A model generated the notes under the pieces. The model was not told the origin of the DNA. It made no database searches and saw only the letters and a program-made list of their open reading frames with translations. From Streptococcus sobrinus DSM 20742 = ATCC 33478 (GTDB taxonomy: Bacteria > Bacillota > Bacilli > Lactobacillales > Streptococcaceae): a stretch of 64,000 bases of DNA. Below are positions 31,530 through 41,648 of the stretch, piece after piece (position 1 is the first letter of the stretch; each line of letters starts with the position of its first letter). The DNA lies in the NCBI RefSeq assembly GCF_000686605.1, contig NZ_JMLC01000004.1, positions 62,001 through 126,000 on the forward strand, given 5' to 3'. A program made the translations under genes and the position numbers.

Positions 31530-32810
31530 CTACTTATAACCCTTAGCGATTTTTGTCACTTTCTTTAGCGTTTTTGCTAGAGTCTGGTCATTGGCTAGGT
31601 AGAGGTAAGCTGATTCTTTTTGGTCCATCCTAGTAGCCGGATCCAGGCTAGTTAGCCCTCTTTCTTTGAAGGGGCCTAGTTTAAGGTCACTTGGTAGTTT
31701 AATACTAATTTGCTTAGGCCCGCTTTGATAGACCAACTGTTTGGGAAGCCTATAACAGAGCTCTTTAGCACTTTCTTGACGTTGGTTGAAGAAGTGCTTG
31801 AGTTGGGTAAGGTTCTTCTTGAACATGCCATTATCCAAATACAAAGATAGGGCCTGCTGCATAATCAGGCTAGTATCGTAATCCATCATTTTTTTATAGG
31901 TCAAAAAAGCCGAAACCAAGGTCTGGGGAAGCAGGGAGAGGCCTAGTCTGAGAGCGGGGAAGAGGGTGGTGGAGAAGGATTTAAGGTAGATAACTCTTTC
32001 CTGAGTATCATAATAGTGCAGGGGGAGGTTGTCTGAGCTGGCGAAATCCCCCATGTAGTCATCCTCAATGATATAGACATCGTATTGCTGAGCTAAATCA
32101 ACTAGGGCCTGTTTTTCCTGGGAGTTGTAAGAAAGTCCCAAGGGGTTAGAAATTCTAGGAATGGTATAGAAAAACTTGATAGGCTGTTTCTTAAAGAGCT
32201 CTTCAAGCTGGTCTAAGTCAAGTCCAGTAAAGTCCCTTTCGATGGTTAGGTAGGAAAGCCCTTGCTGGCTGACCAGACTATTCATCCTGTGGTAGGTGGG
32301 CTGCTCCAGCAGGATGGTCGATTTTCCGTTGGGAAAAGCCATCTGGGAGAGAATATAGAGGGCCTGCTGGGTTCCTGAAGTGACCACCAAATTTTCCACC
32401 TTGCTGTAGATATTTTGGTCAAAGAGATGGCTCTGCAGAGAGTCCAGGAGTTTGGCCAAGCCTTCTTGTTGCTGGTAGTAGTTGAAGAGGTAGTTTTCCC
32501 GTCCCACCAGGGTTTCTGATAGGCAGGTTTTGAAATCATCATAGGCCAGTCTGTTGTAGGCTTCTAGACTGATGGCCAGATTCTCCTTTTCCTGTTCCTG
32601 GCCCTCTAGAACGTAATAGCCACTCTTGGGCACGGCGTAAATTAGATTTTGATATTTGAGCTCAAGCAGGGCTCGCTGGGCCGTATCCTTGCTACAATTG
32701 TAATCTTGACTGAGCTGGCGGACGGAAGGGACCTTATCTCCCTTTTTGAGTTGACCGCTTCGGATGGCCTTAGTCAGGCTCTGACTTATGGTCTGAAATT
32801 TACTAGGCAT
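31530..32810 (-). CDS. MocR/PdxR-type regulator (GntR winged helix plus aminotransferase domain)
   Basis: 426 residues. An N-terminal GntR helix-turn-helix (KGDKVPSVRQLSQDYNCSKDTAQRALLEL, residues 20-60) is fused to a fold-type I aminotransferase domain. The PLP lysine lies in VIYLKSFSTTLFPALRLG and DDYMGDF precedes it. MocR proteins of this type sense pyridoxal phosphate. It is divergent from an ECF S-component gene with about 115 bp between starts, suggesting control of vitamin B6 uptake. That link is inferred from context. The start codon is within the shared promoter region. Confidence 0.85.
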   Translation of the reverse strand: MPSKFQTISQSLTKAIRSGQLKKGDKVPSVRQLSQDYNCSKDTAQRALLELKYQNLIYAVPKSGYYVLEGQEQEKENLAISLEAYNRLAYDDFKTCLSETLVGRENYLFNYYQQQEGLAKLLDSLQSHLFDQNIYSKVENLVVTSGTQQALYILSQMAFPNGKSTILLEQPTYHRMNSLVSQQGLSYLTIERDFTGLDLDQLEELFKKQPIKFFYTIPRISNPLGLSYNSQEKQALVDLAQQYDVYIIEDDYMGDFASSDNLPLHYYDTQERVIYLKSFSTTLFPALRLGLSLLPQTLVSAFLTYKKMMDYDTSLIMQQALSLYLDNGMFKKNLTQLKHFFNQRQESAKELCYRLPKQLVYQSGPKQISIKLPSDLKLGPFKERGLTSLDPATRMDQKESAYLYLANDQTLAKTLKKVTKIAKGYK

Positions 32811-32925
32811 AATCTGTCCCCATACAGTTTATTGATAAAACTATTGTAACTTAATTGGGCTTGGCATACAATGGGAAGCATCAAAAGGTCCCAACGAGGA
32901 ACCTTTACTTAATGAGGTGATGCTG

Positions 32926-33432
32926 ATGTCAACGAAAAGAATTACACTTGCAGCTCTCTTTATGGCCTTGGTCATTATTTTGAGCTCCTCCTATCTGTCC
33001 GTGCCTGTCCCTGGTGGCCATTTTTATGTCAATGGTATTCTCATTTGCTTGGTCGGTCTGCTTTTTCCACCAACCGAGAGTGTCATTGTGGCAGGGATTG
33101 GTTCCTTCATTGGGGATTTTCTCTTTTATCCAGCTCCCATGTTTGTTACCCTAGTTAGTCATAGCCTGCAGGTCTTGGCCATTAGTCTTTTGGTAAAGCA
33201 GGCCTATGAGAGCCTGTCTAAAAGCCGATTTTTTACGGCTCTGGTCTTGGGTGCCATCCTTAATCTCATCGGTTACTTTCTGGGGCGGTCTTTCCTCTAT
33301 GCCAATCTGCCAACGGCTCTGATGAAATTGCCCTTTGATACCTTCGCAGCGGTGCTTTCCATCGTGATTGTTTACTTTATTTACTACCATACCCGCTTTG
33401 TTGCCATGTTTAAAAAGGCTTGGGAGAATTGA
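32926..33432 (+). CDS. ECF transporter S-component, probably for vitamin B6
   Basis: About 168 residues with five or six membrane helices and the S-component N-terminus (KRITLAALFMALVIILSS). The start ATG at 32926 has GAGGTGA 6 nt upstream; earlier GTG/ATG codons overlap that site. Position divergent from a PLP-sensing MocR regulator suggests a pyridoxine or related vitamer as substrate (PdxU group). Pantothenate or another vitamin cannot be excluded. It depends on the shared EcfAAT module, which is not in this window. Confidence 0.7.
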   Translation: MSTKRITLAALFMALVIILSSSYLSVPVPGGHFYVNGILICLVGLLFPPTESVIVAGIGSFIGDFLFYPAPMFVTLVSHSLQVLAISLLVKQAYESLSKSRFFTALVLGAILNLIGYFLGRSFLYANLPTALMKLPFDTFAAVLSIVIVYFIYYHTRFVAMFKKAWEN

Positions 33433-33443
33433 GAAAATCTAGT

Positions 33444-33477
33444 AGAAGTGATTGTTTCAGAAATCACTTCTTTTTTT
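33444..33477 (+). terminator. Intrinsic terminator of the S-component gene
   Basis: AGAAGTGATTt/aAATCACTTCT stem with a T7 run, 11 nt after the stop. Confidence 0.88.
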
Positions 33478-33563
33478 AACAGGATTTTAAAGTTGTCGCT
33501 CAGGCTTTTTGCAGGAATTCCATGGTATAATATTACTACTATTTGAAATTTTTAAGGAGTGTC

Positions 33564-34415
33564 ATGGCAAGTATTCAATGGTTTCCTGGCCACATGTCCA
33601 AGGCTAGACGGCAGGTGCAGGAAAATCTCAAGTTTGTAGATTTTGTGACGGTTCTGGTGGATGCCCGTCTGCCCTTGTCCAGTCAAAATCCCATGCTTAA
33701 TAAGATTGTGGGTGACAAGCCCAAGCTTTTGATTTTAAACAAGGCGGACTTGGCCGATCCACAAATTGTCAAGGAATGGCAGGCCTATTTCCAAGGTCAG
33801 GGCATTAAGACCTTGCTGATCAATGCCAAGGAACAGGCGACAGTCAAGAAATTGACCGAGGCAGCCAAGAGCTTGATGGCAGATAAATTAGCTCGCTTGC
33901 GAGAAAAGGGCATTAAAAAAGAGACCCTACGAACCATGATTATCGGTATTCCTAATGCTGGTAAGTCAACTCTTATGAATCGGTTGGCGGGTAAGAAAAT
34001 CGCTGTGGTCGGCAATAAGCCGGGCGTGACCAAGGGGCAGCAGTGGCTTAAATCTAACAAGGACTTGGAAATCTTAGATACGCCTGGGATTCTCTGGCCC
34101 AAGTTTGAGGACCAGCTGGTCGGCTTGAAATTAGCCCTGACTGGTGCCATTAAGGACAATTTGTTGCCTATGGATGAAGTTACCATTTTTGGCCTCAACT
34201 ATTTTAAGGAAAATTATCCAGAGCGTCTGCAGGAGCGTTTCCAGGGCCTTGATTTGCGGCAAGAAGCTCCTGAGATGATTATGGATTTGACTCAGAAATT
34301 GGGCTTTCGTGATGACTACGACCGTTTTTACAGTCTTTTTGTCAAGGAGGTTCGCGATGGCAAGCTGGGTCGCTATACGCTAGATAAGGTCAGTGACTTA
34401 GATGGCGACGATTAA
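33564..34415 (+). CDS. rbgA: Ribosome biogenesis GTPase RbgA (YlqF)
   Basis: 283 residues. A circularly permuted GTPase: G4 LNKADL comes before G1 GIPNAGKST and G3 DTPGILWP, the order typical of this family. The start is [14 protein letters not shown], a conserved N-terminus. RbgA matures the 50S subunit. The ATG at 33564 has AAGGAG upstream. An extended -10 TGgTATAAT lies at 33523-33531. It overlaps rnhB by 14 nt, the usual streptococcal pair. Confidence 0.95.
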   Translation: MASIQWFPGHMSKARRQVQENLKFVDFVTVLVDARLPLSSQNPMLNKIVGDKPKLLILNKADLADPQIVKEWQAYFQGQGIKTLLINAKEQATVKKLTEAAKSLMADKLARLREKGIKKETLRTMIIGIPNAGKSTLMNRLAGKKIAVVGNKPGVTKGQQWLKSNKDLEILDTPGILWPKFEDQLVGLKLALTGAIKDNLLPMDEVTIFGLNYFKENYPERLQERFQGLDLRQEAPEMIMDLTQKLGFRDDYDRFYSLFVKEVRDGKLGRYTLDKVSDLDGDD

Positions 34416-35169
34416 GGAAATCAAGGACCTCTTGGCTGGAGTGACAGACCTAGCAAGCCCAATTTTTAAGGAATTGGCGGCTGATGAACGTTCAGGCGTC
34501 CAAGCTGCTATCAAGAAACGCCAGAGAGAAATTCAGGCTGATTTGGCAGAGGACAAGCGGCTGGAAACCATGCTAACCTATGAAAGGGAACTCTACGCCA
34601 CTGGTCTGGAGTTGATTGCTGGCATTGATGAGGTTGGGCGTGGCCCCTTAGCAGGACCTGTGGTAGCTGCAGCTGTCATTCTCCCCAAGAATTGTAAAAT
34701 CAAAGGTCTCAATGATAGCAAGAAAATTCCCAAGAAAAAGCACGGGCAGATTTACCAGCAAGTCATGGAGCAAGCCACGGCTGTCGGTCTTGGCTTTCAG
34801 TCCAATGAGATCATCGACCAGGTCAATATCTACCAGGCGACCAAGCTGGCCATGAAAGAAGCAGTTGCCAAGTTGGATCAGCAACCCCAGCATCTCTTGA
34901 TTGATGCCATGGAGCTGGACTTGGAGATTTCTCAGACGTCAATCATCAAGGGAGATGCCAATAGTCTCTCCATCGCAGCGGCTTCAATTGTGGCCAAGGT
35001 GACTAGGGACCGTCTGATGGCGGATTACGATAAGCAATATCCTGGTTATGATCTTGCCCACAATGCTGGCTATGGTACCAAGTCTCATCTTGAGGGCCTG
35101 AAAAAATTGGGTGTCTGCCCTATCCACCGTCGCAGTTTTGAACCGGTCAAGTCTATGGTCGAGTTATAA
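34402..35169 (+). CDS. rnhB: Ribonuclease HII
   Basis: 255 residues. It cuts RNA in RNA-DNA hybrids, including single embedded ribonucleotides. The active-site [17 protein letters not shown] motif and the later DAMELDL and [11 protein letters not shown] segments are characteristic. About 70 N-terminal residues before the catalytic domain match the DUF-like extension of Firmicutes RnhB. It is co-translated with rbgA. Confidence 0.95.
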   Translation: MATIKEIKDLLAGVTDLASPIFKELAADERSGVQAAIKKRQREIQADLAEDKRLETMLTYERELYATGLELIAGIDEVGRGPLAGPVVAAAVILPKNCKIKGLNDSKKIPKKKHGQIYQQVMEQATAVGLGFQSNEIIDQVNIYQATKLAMKEAVAKLDQQPQHLLIDAMELDLEISQTSIIKGDANSLSIAAASIVAKVTRDRLMADYDKQYPGYDLAHNAGYGTKSHLEGLKKLGVCPIHRRSFEPVKSMVEL

Positions 35170-35205
35170 ATTTGGCAGATGGTTCTTAGATTTTGGAGGA
35201 AGCAC

Positions 35206-35787
35206 ATGGTCATGAAGATAGAAGACTTTCGTCGGGCCTTAAATGCCAGTTCAGTCATCCCAGCAGGGTCTGAACTAGCCCAAGAATTTCATGCCTACAG
35301 TCAGAGGGCTCTGAAAATTACCAGCCAAATCAATGGCTCCTATAAAAGTCCGGAAGAAATTGTCCAGCTGATGCGGGAATTGACTGGCCAAGAAGTTTCA
35401 GATAATTTGCGGATTTTTCCGCCCTTTTCGACCGATTGTGGGATCAATATCAAGTTTGGCCAGGCTGTTTTTATCAATTCTGGTTGCCGCTTTCAGGACC
35501 AGGCGGGTGTTAGCATTGGCGACAATTGTTTGATTGGGCACAATGTGGTCTTGGCCACGCTAAACCATGACTTGCAACCAAATCGGCGGGGGGATCTCTA
35601 TCTGGCTCCCATCACAATCGGCAAGGATGTTTGGATTGGCTCCAATGTGACCGTGACCCAAGGGGTTACTATCGGCCAGGGAGCGGTGATTGCTTCAGGA
35701 GCGGTCGTCAATCGCGATGTTCCAGCTAATACCGTTGTTGGCGGTGTGCCAGATCGAATGATTAAAAGAATTGAAGTCGAAGATTAA
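35206..35787 (+). CDS. Hexapeptide-repeat O-acetyltransferase (maltose/galactoside type)
   Basis: About 193 residues starting MVMKIEDFRRALNASS, with GGAGG 6 nt upstream. It has a left-handed beta-helix, and GHNVVLATLNHDLQPNRR contains the catalytic histidine of the LacA/Maa family. GVTIGQGAVIASGAVVNRDV follows near the end. It uses acetyl-CoA on a sugar-like acceptor that is unknown. It is followed after 40 bp by a second acetyltransferase fused to a kinase domain, so the two may act together. Confidence 0.82.
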   Translation: MVMKIEDFRRALNASSVIPAGSELAQEFHAYSQRALKITSQINGSYKSPEEIVQLMRELTGQEVSDNLRIFPPFSTDCGINIKFGQAVFINSGCRFQDQAGVSIGDNCLIGHNVVLATLNHDLQPNRRGDLYLAPITIGKDVWIGSNVTVTQGVTIGQGAVIASGAVVNRDVPANTVVGGVPDRMIKRIEVED

Positions 35788-35791
35788 AGTA

Positions 35792-35810
35792 ATGGGGCAA
35801 GTAGCCCCAT
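35792..35810 (+). other. Small hairpin between the two acetyltransferase genes
   Basis: TGGGGC/GCCCCA stem with a 5-nt loop and no T-run. It overlaps the stretch just upstream of the next ribosome-binding site and may modulate translation. Confidence 0.35.
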
Positions 35811-35827
35811 AATAGAATGGAAGTGCT

Positions 35828-37315
35828 ATGGGAAAAGTAACAGAACGTGAAAAAATGTTGGCAGGCCGTCTCTATGATGCCTCTGACTCAGAATTAGTCG
35901 ATCTTCGCCAGCAGGCTAGGGTCATTACGCGGATGTTCAATGCCGAAGAAGACGAGGATCAGGCTCAGGCCCTCCTCAAGACCTTCTTTGGTAAGACAGG
36001 ACAGAATATTACTGTTCATCCTCGCTTTGTCTGCGATTACGGTAGCAATATCTATGTTGGTGAAAATTTCTATGCCAACTATGACTGTACTTTCTTGGAT
36101 GTCTGTGAGATTCGGATTGGTGATAATGCCATGTTCGGTCCTAATTGTCAGCTCTTGACAGCCCTCCATCCCCTGGATGCTGAGGAGAGAATCAGGGGCA
36201 AGGAGTATGGCAGTCCTATTACCATTGGCGATAATGTTTGGTGTGGTGCTGGTGCAACTATTTTGCCTGGGGTAAATCTGGGCGACAATGTGGTTGTCGG
36301 TGCTGGCTCGGTGGTTACCAAGTCCTTTGGCGACAATGTCGTTCTGGCTGGAAATCCGGCTCGCATGATTAAGGACCTGACGGAAACCAGTTGTCTGACC
36401 ATTGATATTGGCGGGAGTGCCATTAAGTATGGTCTGATTGATGAACGCTTGGTCGTGACCGAGGAAAATCAAGTGCCGACTCCAGCCAGTCTGGAAGAAT
36501 TCTGGTCTAGTTTGACAGCCATTGTTGAGGAATACCAGGAGAAAATCAAAGCTATTGCGATTTCTTGTCCAGGTGAAATCAGCAAAAACGGTCGGGTCTT
36601 TCGTGGCGGCCTCATCCCTTATTTGAAGAATGTTCCCCTAGCGAAGCAATTGTCCGAACAATTTTCCATGCCGGTCTCTGTTCTCAATGATGCCAACGCT
36701 GCGGCCCTGGCTGAGACCAAGTCGGGCGTGCTCAAGGACAGCCATTGCGGTGCTATTCTGGTCTTGGGAACTGGCGTTGGTCTAGGAGTGGTCTCAGAAA
36801 ATCGTCTGGTTACTTTCCCTTCGAGAGATTTGCGACCAAGTCTCCAAGATTTAAGGACTAATGATGAATCTGTCTGGCGACAAATTAGCCACAGCCTGGA
36901 GCTCAACCGTATCGGGATTGAGAGTCTCTTCTCTAATGCCGGCTCTGCCGTTAAATTTATTGCTGATGCCAGTCAGCTTCTGAACCTAAAAGAAGCTGAT
37001 GGTCAGAAGGTCTTCCAAGCTCTAGAAAATGAGCCTTCAGAAGAATTGCAAGAGCTCTTTGAGACCTACTGTCGAGACATTGCCTTTCTGATTCTCAATC
37101 TTCAGACCTTCCTTAAGGTGGAAAATTTGGCTATCGGTGGTGGTATTTCCGCCCAGCCCCTTTTGGTCAAAGCTATCGGAGAGCAGTATGACAAGCTCTT
37201 CGCCAGCGTTCTGGCCTTCCAGCATTTTGAACAATTGGAAATTGAGGGAGCTAAAAATGGTAATAAGGCCAACCTCATCGGGGCCTACCTCTACTTGATG
37301 ACTAGTCGGAAGTAA
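35828..37315 (+). CDS. Fusion: hexapeptide O-acetyltransferase and ROK-family sugar kinase
   Basis: 495 residues with no stop or frameshift between two domains. Residues 1-186 are a maltose/galactoside-type acetyltransferase with catalytic histidine in LLTALHPLDAEER and GVNLGDNVVVGAGSVVTK. From about 188 the ROK fold starts with LTIDIGGSAIKYGL (phosphate loop), then SCPGEISKNG, LNDANAAALAE (catalytic Asp) and GTGVGLGVV. The usual ROK zinc motif (GHxxx...CxCGxxGC) is not seen after this, as in some Lactobacillales ROK kinases. Phosphorylation and acetylation of the same glycoside is a guess; the substrate is unknown. Confidence 0.82.
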   Translation: MGKVTEREKMLAGRLYDASDSELVDLRQQARVITRMFNAEEDEDQAQALLKTFFGKTGQNITVHPRFVCDYGSNIYVGENFYANYDCTFLDVCEIRIGDNAMFGPNCQLLTALHPLDAEERIRGKEYGSPITIGDNVWCGAGATILPGVNLGDNVVVGAGSVVTKSFGDNVVLAGNPARMIKDLTETSCLTIDIGGSAIKYGLIDERLVVTEENQVPTPASLEEFWSSLTAIVEEYQEKIKAIAISCPGEISKNGRVFRGGLIPYLKNVPLAKQLSEQFSMPVSVLNDANAAALAETKSGVLKDSHCGAILVLGTGVGLGVVSENRLVTFPSRDLRPSLQDLRTNDESVWRQISHSLELNRIGIESLFSNAGSAVKFIADASQLLNLKEADGQKVFQALENEPSEELQELFETYCRDIAFLILNLQTFLKVENLAIGGGISAQPLLVKAIGEQYDKLFASVLAFQHFEQLEIEGAKNGNKANLIGAYLYLMTSRK

Positions 37316-37523
37316 TGGTCTTGACCGCTGGGATTCAGCTTCCAAGATAAACGCTGCCCTGGTATTTTCTATGATCAAGCTTGTCCGAGTTCAGCTAGGC
37401 CGCTGCTCCATTTCCCCAAGTCGCATTTGCTCGGGGTCGCACGTCATTCGTTAATCCAAGATTATATTGAATTAGCCCTGCATTTTTGCGGGGCTTTTCG
37501 GATAGATAGGTAGAGGTGATTCT

Positions 37524-38363
37524 ATGAATAATTTTGAACTCTTCAAGCTCAAACAGGCGGGCTTGACCAACCTGCAGATTCTTAATATCTTGGACTACCG
37601 GAAGGAGATTGGTAAGTCCCTGTCCCTGCGGGATATGGCCGTAGTTTCCCAGACCAGCAAGGCCGGTCATTTTATGGAGACTTACAAGCACCTGGATCTC
37701 AAGGACTTGCGTCAGCAATTTAATCGTTTTCCTTCTCTTTCTATTTTGGATAAGGAATATCCCGAGGATTTAGCTCAAATCTACAATCCTCCCGTTCTCC
37801 TCTTTTATCAGGGGGATTTAACGCTTCTGGATGCCCCAAAACTTTCCCTAGTAGGTTCCAGAAATTGTACACAAATGGGAACCAAGTCAGTTCAGAAAAT
37901 TATCCGCAACCTAGAAAATCGCTTTGTCATCGTTTCTGGACTGGCAAGAGGAATTGATACTGCAGCCCACATTGCCTGTCTAAAAAATGGCGGTAAAACC
38001 ATTGCTGTTGTCGGGACCGGTTTGGATGTTTACTACCCAAAAGAAAACCGCGATCTGCAGGATTATTTGGCCAAGCACCACCTAGTTTTGTCTGAATACG
38101 AGCCAGGACAAGACCCGCTCAAATTTCATTTTCCCGAACGCAATCGCATCATCGCGGGTCTCTCAAGAGGAACAGTCGTGGTCCAAGCCAAGCAACGCTC
38201 GGGCAGTCTGATTACCTGCGAGCGGGCTATGGAGGAAGGACGGGATGTCTTTGCGGTTCCCGGAAACATCATTGACGGTCAATCAGACGGCTGTCATCAT
38301 CTCATTCAAGAGGGAGCCAAGTGCATCATGACGGGCCAGGATATTCTGGCAGAATATGAGTAA
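37524..38363 (+). CDS. dprA: DNA processing protein DprA
   Basis: 279 residues. It loads RecA on incoming single-stranded DNA during natural transformation. A short N-terminal domain is followed by the Rossmann-like DNA-binding domain, with LVGSRNCTQMG, VSGLARGIDTAAH, PLKFHFPERNRIIAGLS and GQSDGCHHLIQEGA motifs. RBS GAGGTG precedes the ATG. In streptococci dprA usually precedes topA, as here, though a 0.97-kb repeat region separates them. A late-competence cin-box was not recognised upstream. Confidence 0.94.
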   Translation: MNNFELFKLKQAGLTNLQILNILDYRKEIGKSLSLRDMAVVSQTSKAGHFMETYKHLDLKDLRQQFNRFPSLSILDKEYPEDLAQIYNPPVLLFYQGDLTLLDAPKLSLVGSRNCTQMGTKSVQKIIRNLENRFVIVSGLARGIDTAAHIACLKNGGKTIAVVGTGLDVYYPKENRDLQDYLAKHHLVLSEYEPGQDPLKFHFPERNRIIAGLSRGTVVVQAKQRSGSLITCERAMEEGRDVFAVPGNIIDGQSDGCHHLIQEGAKCIMTGQDILAEYE

Positions 38364-38396
38364 GAGTCGGGTTGAGACCTGATTTTTTTTGAATTG

Positions 38397-38905
38397 CGAC
38401 AGTCAGATAAGTGGGCCGATAATGCTCAATTATCTAACTTAGTGAGAAGTTTAAGGAGTGGGACCAAAATCGTGATTTCATCAAATCGATTCACCTCACT
38501 CTCCCGTTTTTAGGTTTAAGGGAGGCTTACGACAAGTACTAGTTTACATTTCTAGGTTCAGGATAAAAAGGTACACTGCACCCTTTTATTTCCCACCTCC
38601 GCACAGTTGACTTGGTTTTCTTCAACAGTCTCCTGGACTGTTGAACCTATCACTTGTGTAACAAGGGATAAGGACTTTACCGCCGTTTCACTGGCATGTC
38701 TTGGACACAACGCAGAGACAAAACTATCGACCATATAGTTTTGTCGTAGCTAGTGAGGTGGCTAAGCAAGCACGATGGTGCTTGCTGTTAGTCATCAGCT
38801 ACTTTGAGTAGCTAGATGATTTTGTCACATTGCAAATCAACCACTGCGTCAAAGGTTGATGTTGAAAAAGTAATGAGGTGAGGACTTTTGTCCCAGCCTC
38901 ATAGG
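38397..38905 (+). repeat. Long mosaic palindromic repeat block between dprA and topA
   Basis: Order: GCGACA + GTCAGATAA/TTATCTAAC stem (38402-38438), GAGTGGG...CCTCACTC with AATCGTGATTT/AAATCGATT inside (38456-38503), CAACAGTC/GACTGTTG (38622-38643), AACAAGGGATAAGGACTTTACCGCCGTTTCACTGGCATG, ACAAAACTAT/ATAGTTTTGT (38720-38745), CAAGCAC/GTGCTTG (38767-38785), and the GATGTTGAAAAAGTAATGAGGTGAGG tail ending in GTCCCAGCCTC. The same order is found near 22700-23035. Confidence 0.75.
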
Positions 38906-39340
38906 AAATAGAGACATTTGAACGACTTATTTCCTTAACTTACTGAAAGCTGGAAAGATTGCTCTTCTTAAACTTGAAGGCCTACCAAGCTTGCTCGACT
39001 TGCCTAAAGAATTTTATACTTGGACCTCTGACGATTGTGATAAATGAGTTCCGAAAATTTTCTCTTCTTTAGAAACCTGACAATCTTTAGCAATCGTCTT
39101 CGAGAAATTCTCGTCTTTAACAATGAACCTGACAGATTCAGCGGGTCTTAGAAATTTTTCAAATACAGAATAAATCATTTAGCAAATCCTCTAAAATACC
39201 TAAGATAAAGACTTCTAAGCGGATTTTTAAAACTTTTATATTTTTGCTTTTTCCTATAGGAGAAAGTTTTTTATTGACAGTCCAAAAAAAGTAGGTTATC
39301 ATGCTAGAAGTTTATTTCAAAGATTGAGGGAGTGATGCTA
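38906..39340. other. Leader region of topA, no gene seen
   Basis: AT-rich sequence with small inverted repeats near 39025-39130 (GAAAATTTTCTC and GAGAAATTCTCG). A possible promoter TTGACA (39274-39279) lies about 60 nt before the gene, but its -10 is not clear. No coding frame is convincing. Confidence 0.4.
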
Positions 39341-41485
39341 ATGGCAGTAGCAACCAAGGCTAAAACTAGCAAGAAAACAAGCACTAAAAAGACCACAACC
39401 AAGGGTAAGAAGCGAGCAACCCTCAAGAAAAACTTGGTCATCGTTGAGTCGCCAGCCAAGGCCAAAACGATTGAAAAATATTTAGGACGGAGTTATAAGG
39501 TTGTTGCCTCAGTTGGGCATATTCGTGATTTGAAGAAGTCCTCCATGTCCATTGATTTTGACAATAATTATGAGCCCCAGTACATCAACATTCGTGGTAA
39601 GGGTCCGCTCATTAATGACTTGAAAAAAGAAGCCAAGAAGGCCAAGCAAGTCTACCTAGCGAGTGACCCGGACCGGGAAGGAGAAGCCATTTCCTGGCAT
39701 CTGTCCCATATTCTCGACTTGGACGAAAAGGGCAAGAATCGGGTCGTTTTCAATGAAATCACCAAGGATGCCGTTAAAAACGCCTTTGTCGAACCCAGAG
39801 CCATTGATATGGATCTGGTTGATGCTCAACAGGCTCGTCGGGTCTTGGACCGTATTGTCGGTTATTCAATCTCTCCTCTTCTCTGGAAGAAGGTCAAAAA
39901 GGGCCTGTCCGCTGGTCGGGTTCAATCGGTTGCTCTCAAGCTGATTATTGACCGTGAAAATGAAATCAAGGCCTTTAAACCTCAAGAATACTGGACTATT
40001 GACGGTGCCTTCAAGAAGGGAAATAAGAAGTTCCAGGCCAGCTTTTATGGCCTAGATGGCAAGAAGCTTAAGCTGGAAACCAACGATGATGTCAAGAAGG
40101 TTCTGGCTAAGATTACTAGCGATGACTTCAATGTTGATAAGGTAGAAAAGAAGGAACGGCGTCGCAATGCTCCCCTTCCTTATACGACTTCATCCATGCA
40201 ACAGGATGCGGCTAATAAAATCAATTTTAGAACCCGCAAGACCATGATGGTGGCCCAACAGCTCTATGAAGGAATCAGTCTGGGGCGGGGAGGCCAACAG
40301 GGTCTCATCACCTATATGCGGACCGACTCGACACGGATTAGTCCCGTTGCCCAAAATGATGCGGCTAACTTTATCACCGACCGCTTTGGAGCCAAGTATT
40401 CTAAGCATGGTAGCAAGGTTCGTAATAGCTCCAGTGCCCAGGATGCCCACGAAGCTATCCGCCCTTCCAGCGTTTTCAATACACCTGAGTCCATTGCTAA
40501 ATACCTCAACAAGGACCAGCTCAAGCTCTATACCCTGATTTGGAACCGTTTTGTGGCTAGTCAGATGACCGCAGCTGTCTTTGACACCATGAAGGTGACT
40601 CTTGGTCAAAATGGTGTCATCTTCACGGCTAACGGCAGTCAGGTCAAGTTTGATGGTTATCTGGCCGTTTACAATGACTCTGACAAGAACAAGATGCTAC
40701 CCGATATGGTTCAAGGAGACACGGTTAAGAAGGTTTCCGCCAATCCTGAACAGCACTTTACCCAACCACCTGCTCGCTATTCTGAAGCGACCTTGATTAA
40801 AACTCTGGAAGAAAATGGTGTTGGTCGACCGTCAACCTATGCCCCAACTCTGGAAACCATCCAAAAACGTTACTATGTCCGACTGGTGGCCAAACGCTTT
40901 GAACCGACTGAACTGGGAGAAATTGTCAACAATCTGATTGTCGAATTCTTCCCTGACATCGTCGATGTGGCCTTTACGGCTGAGATGGAAGACAAACTGG
41001 ATGCTGTCGAAATCGGGAAAGAGCAGTGGCAGAAGGTTATCGACCAATTCTACAAACCATTCGAGAAGGAATTGGAGAAGGCCGAAGAAGGTATTGAGAA
41101 GATTCAAATTAAAGATGAGCCCGCTGGCTTTGATTGTGACCTCTGTGGCCATCCTATGGTCATCAAACTGGGGCGTTACGGTAAGTTCTATGCCTGCAGT
41201 AATTTTCCAGAATGCCGCAATACTAAGGCTATCACCAAGGAAATTGGCGTGACCTGTCCAACCTGTGGTAAGGGCCAAGTTATTGAACGCAAGACTAAAC
41301 GCAATCGAATTTTCTACGGCTGTGACCGTTATCCTGACTGCGAATTTACCTCTTGGGATCTGCCAGTTGGCCGCAACTGTCCTAAATGCGACCACTATCT
41401 GGTCGAAAAGAAGGTTCGTGGTGGTGGCAAACAGGTCATCTGTAGCAACAGCGATTGTGACTACCAGGAAGAAAAAGTGAAATAA
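39341..41485 (+). CDS. topA: DNA topoisomerase I
   Basis: About 714 residues, type IA. It relaxes negative supercoils. The TOPRIM domain starts at [19 protein letters not shown], with [13 protein letters not shown] for metal binding. The active-site tyrosine is in TYMRTDSTR. Three C-terminal zinc ribbons are visible ([22 protein letters not shown]). The N-terminus carries a Lys/Thr-rich tail of about 30 residues. The start is placed at the third in-frame start (39341), 9 nt after GGGAG; 39332 (GTG) or 39335 are alternatives. Confidence 0.95.
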   Translation: MAVATKAKTSKKTSTKKTTTKGKKRATLKKNLVIVESPAKAKTIEKYLGRSYKVVASVGHIRDLKKSSMSIDFDNNYEPQYINIRGKGPLINDLKKEAKKAKQVYLASDPDREGEAISWHLSHILDLDEKGKNRVVFNEITKDAVKNAFVEPRAIDMDLVDAQQARRVLDRIVGYSISPLLWKKVKKGLSAGRVQSVALKLIIDRENEIKAFKPQEYWTIDGAFKKGNKKFQASFYGLDGKKLKLETNDDVKKVLAKITSDDFNVDKVEKKERRRNAPLPYTTSSMQQDAANKINFRTRKTMMVAQQLYEGISLGRGGQQGLITYMRTDSTRISPVAQNDAANFITDRFGAKYSKHGSKVRNSSSAQDAHEAIRPSSVFNTPESIAKYLNKDQLKLYTLIWNRFVASQMTAAVFDTMKVTLGQNGVIFTANGSQVKFDGYLAVYNDSDKNKMLPDMVQGDTVKKVSANPEQHFTQPPARYSEATLIKTLEENGVGRPSTYAPTLETIQKRYYVRLVAKRFEPTELGEIVNNLIVEFFPDIVDVAFTAEMEDKLDAVEIGKEQWQKVIDQFYKPFEKELEKAEEGIEKIQIKDEPAGFDCDLCGHPMVIKLGRYGKFYACSNFPECRNTKAITKEIGVTCPTCGKGQVIERKTKRNRIFYGCDRYPDCEFTSWDLPVGRNCPKCDHYLVEKKVRGGGKQVICSNSDCDYQEEKVK

Positions 41486-41592
41486 GTAAAAAGGGGGACA
41501 TGACCTCTTTTTTTCTAATAAAAAACTTGAGGTACCAGTTCTAACAAAAAGGTTTGAAAAATTTGCCATCAAGCCTTTACATAAGCTTAAAT

Positions 41593-41602
41593 TATGCTAA
41601 AA
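41593..41602 (+). promoter_or_regulatory. Promoter of the downstream membrane protein gene
   Basis: TGcTAAAAT extended -10 is preceded by TTTACA (41576-41581), with a 15-nt spacer, slightly short. It lies 47 nt before the ATG at 41649. Confidence 0.5.
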
Positions 41603-41648
41603 TAGACAAGTGACCAACTATGGTACTATAAATCAAAAGGAGTCCATC

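Noticed and set aside
40832..41572. 246-codon minus-strand frame in topA
   Set aside because: Antisense shadow of topA over the zinc-ribbon region; no start signals.
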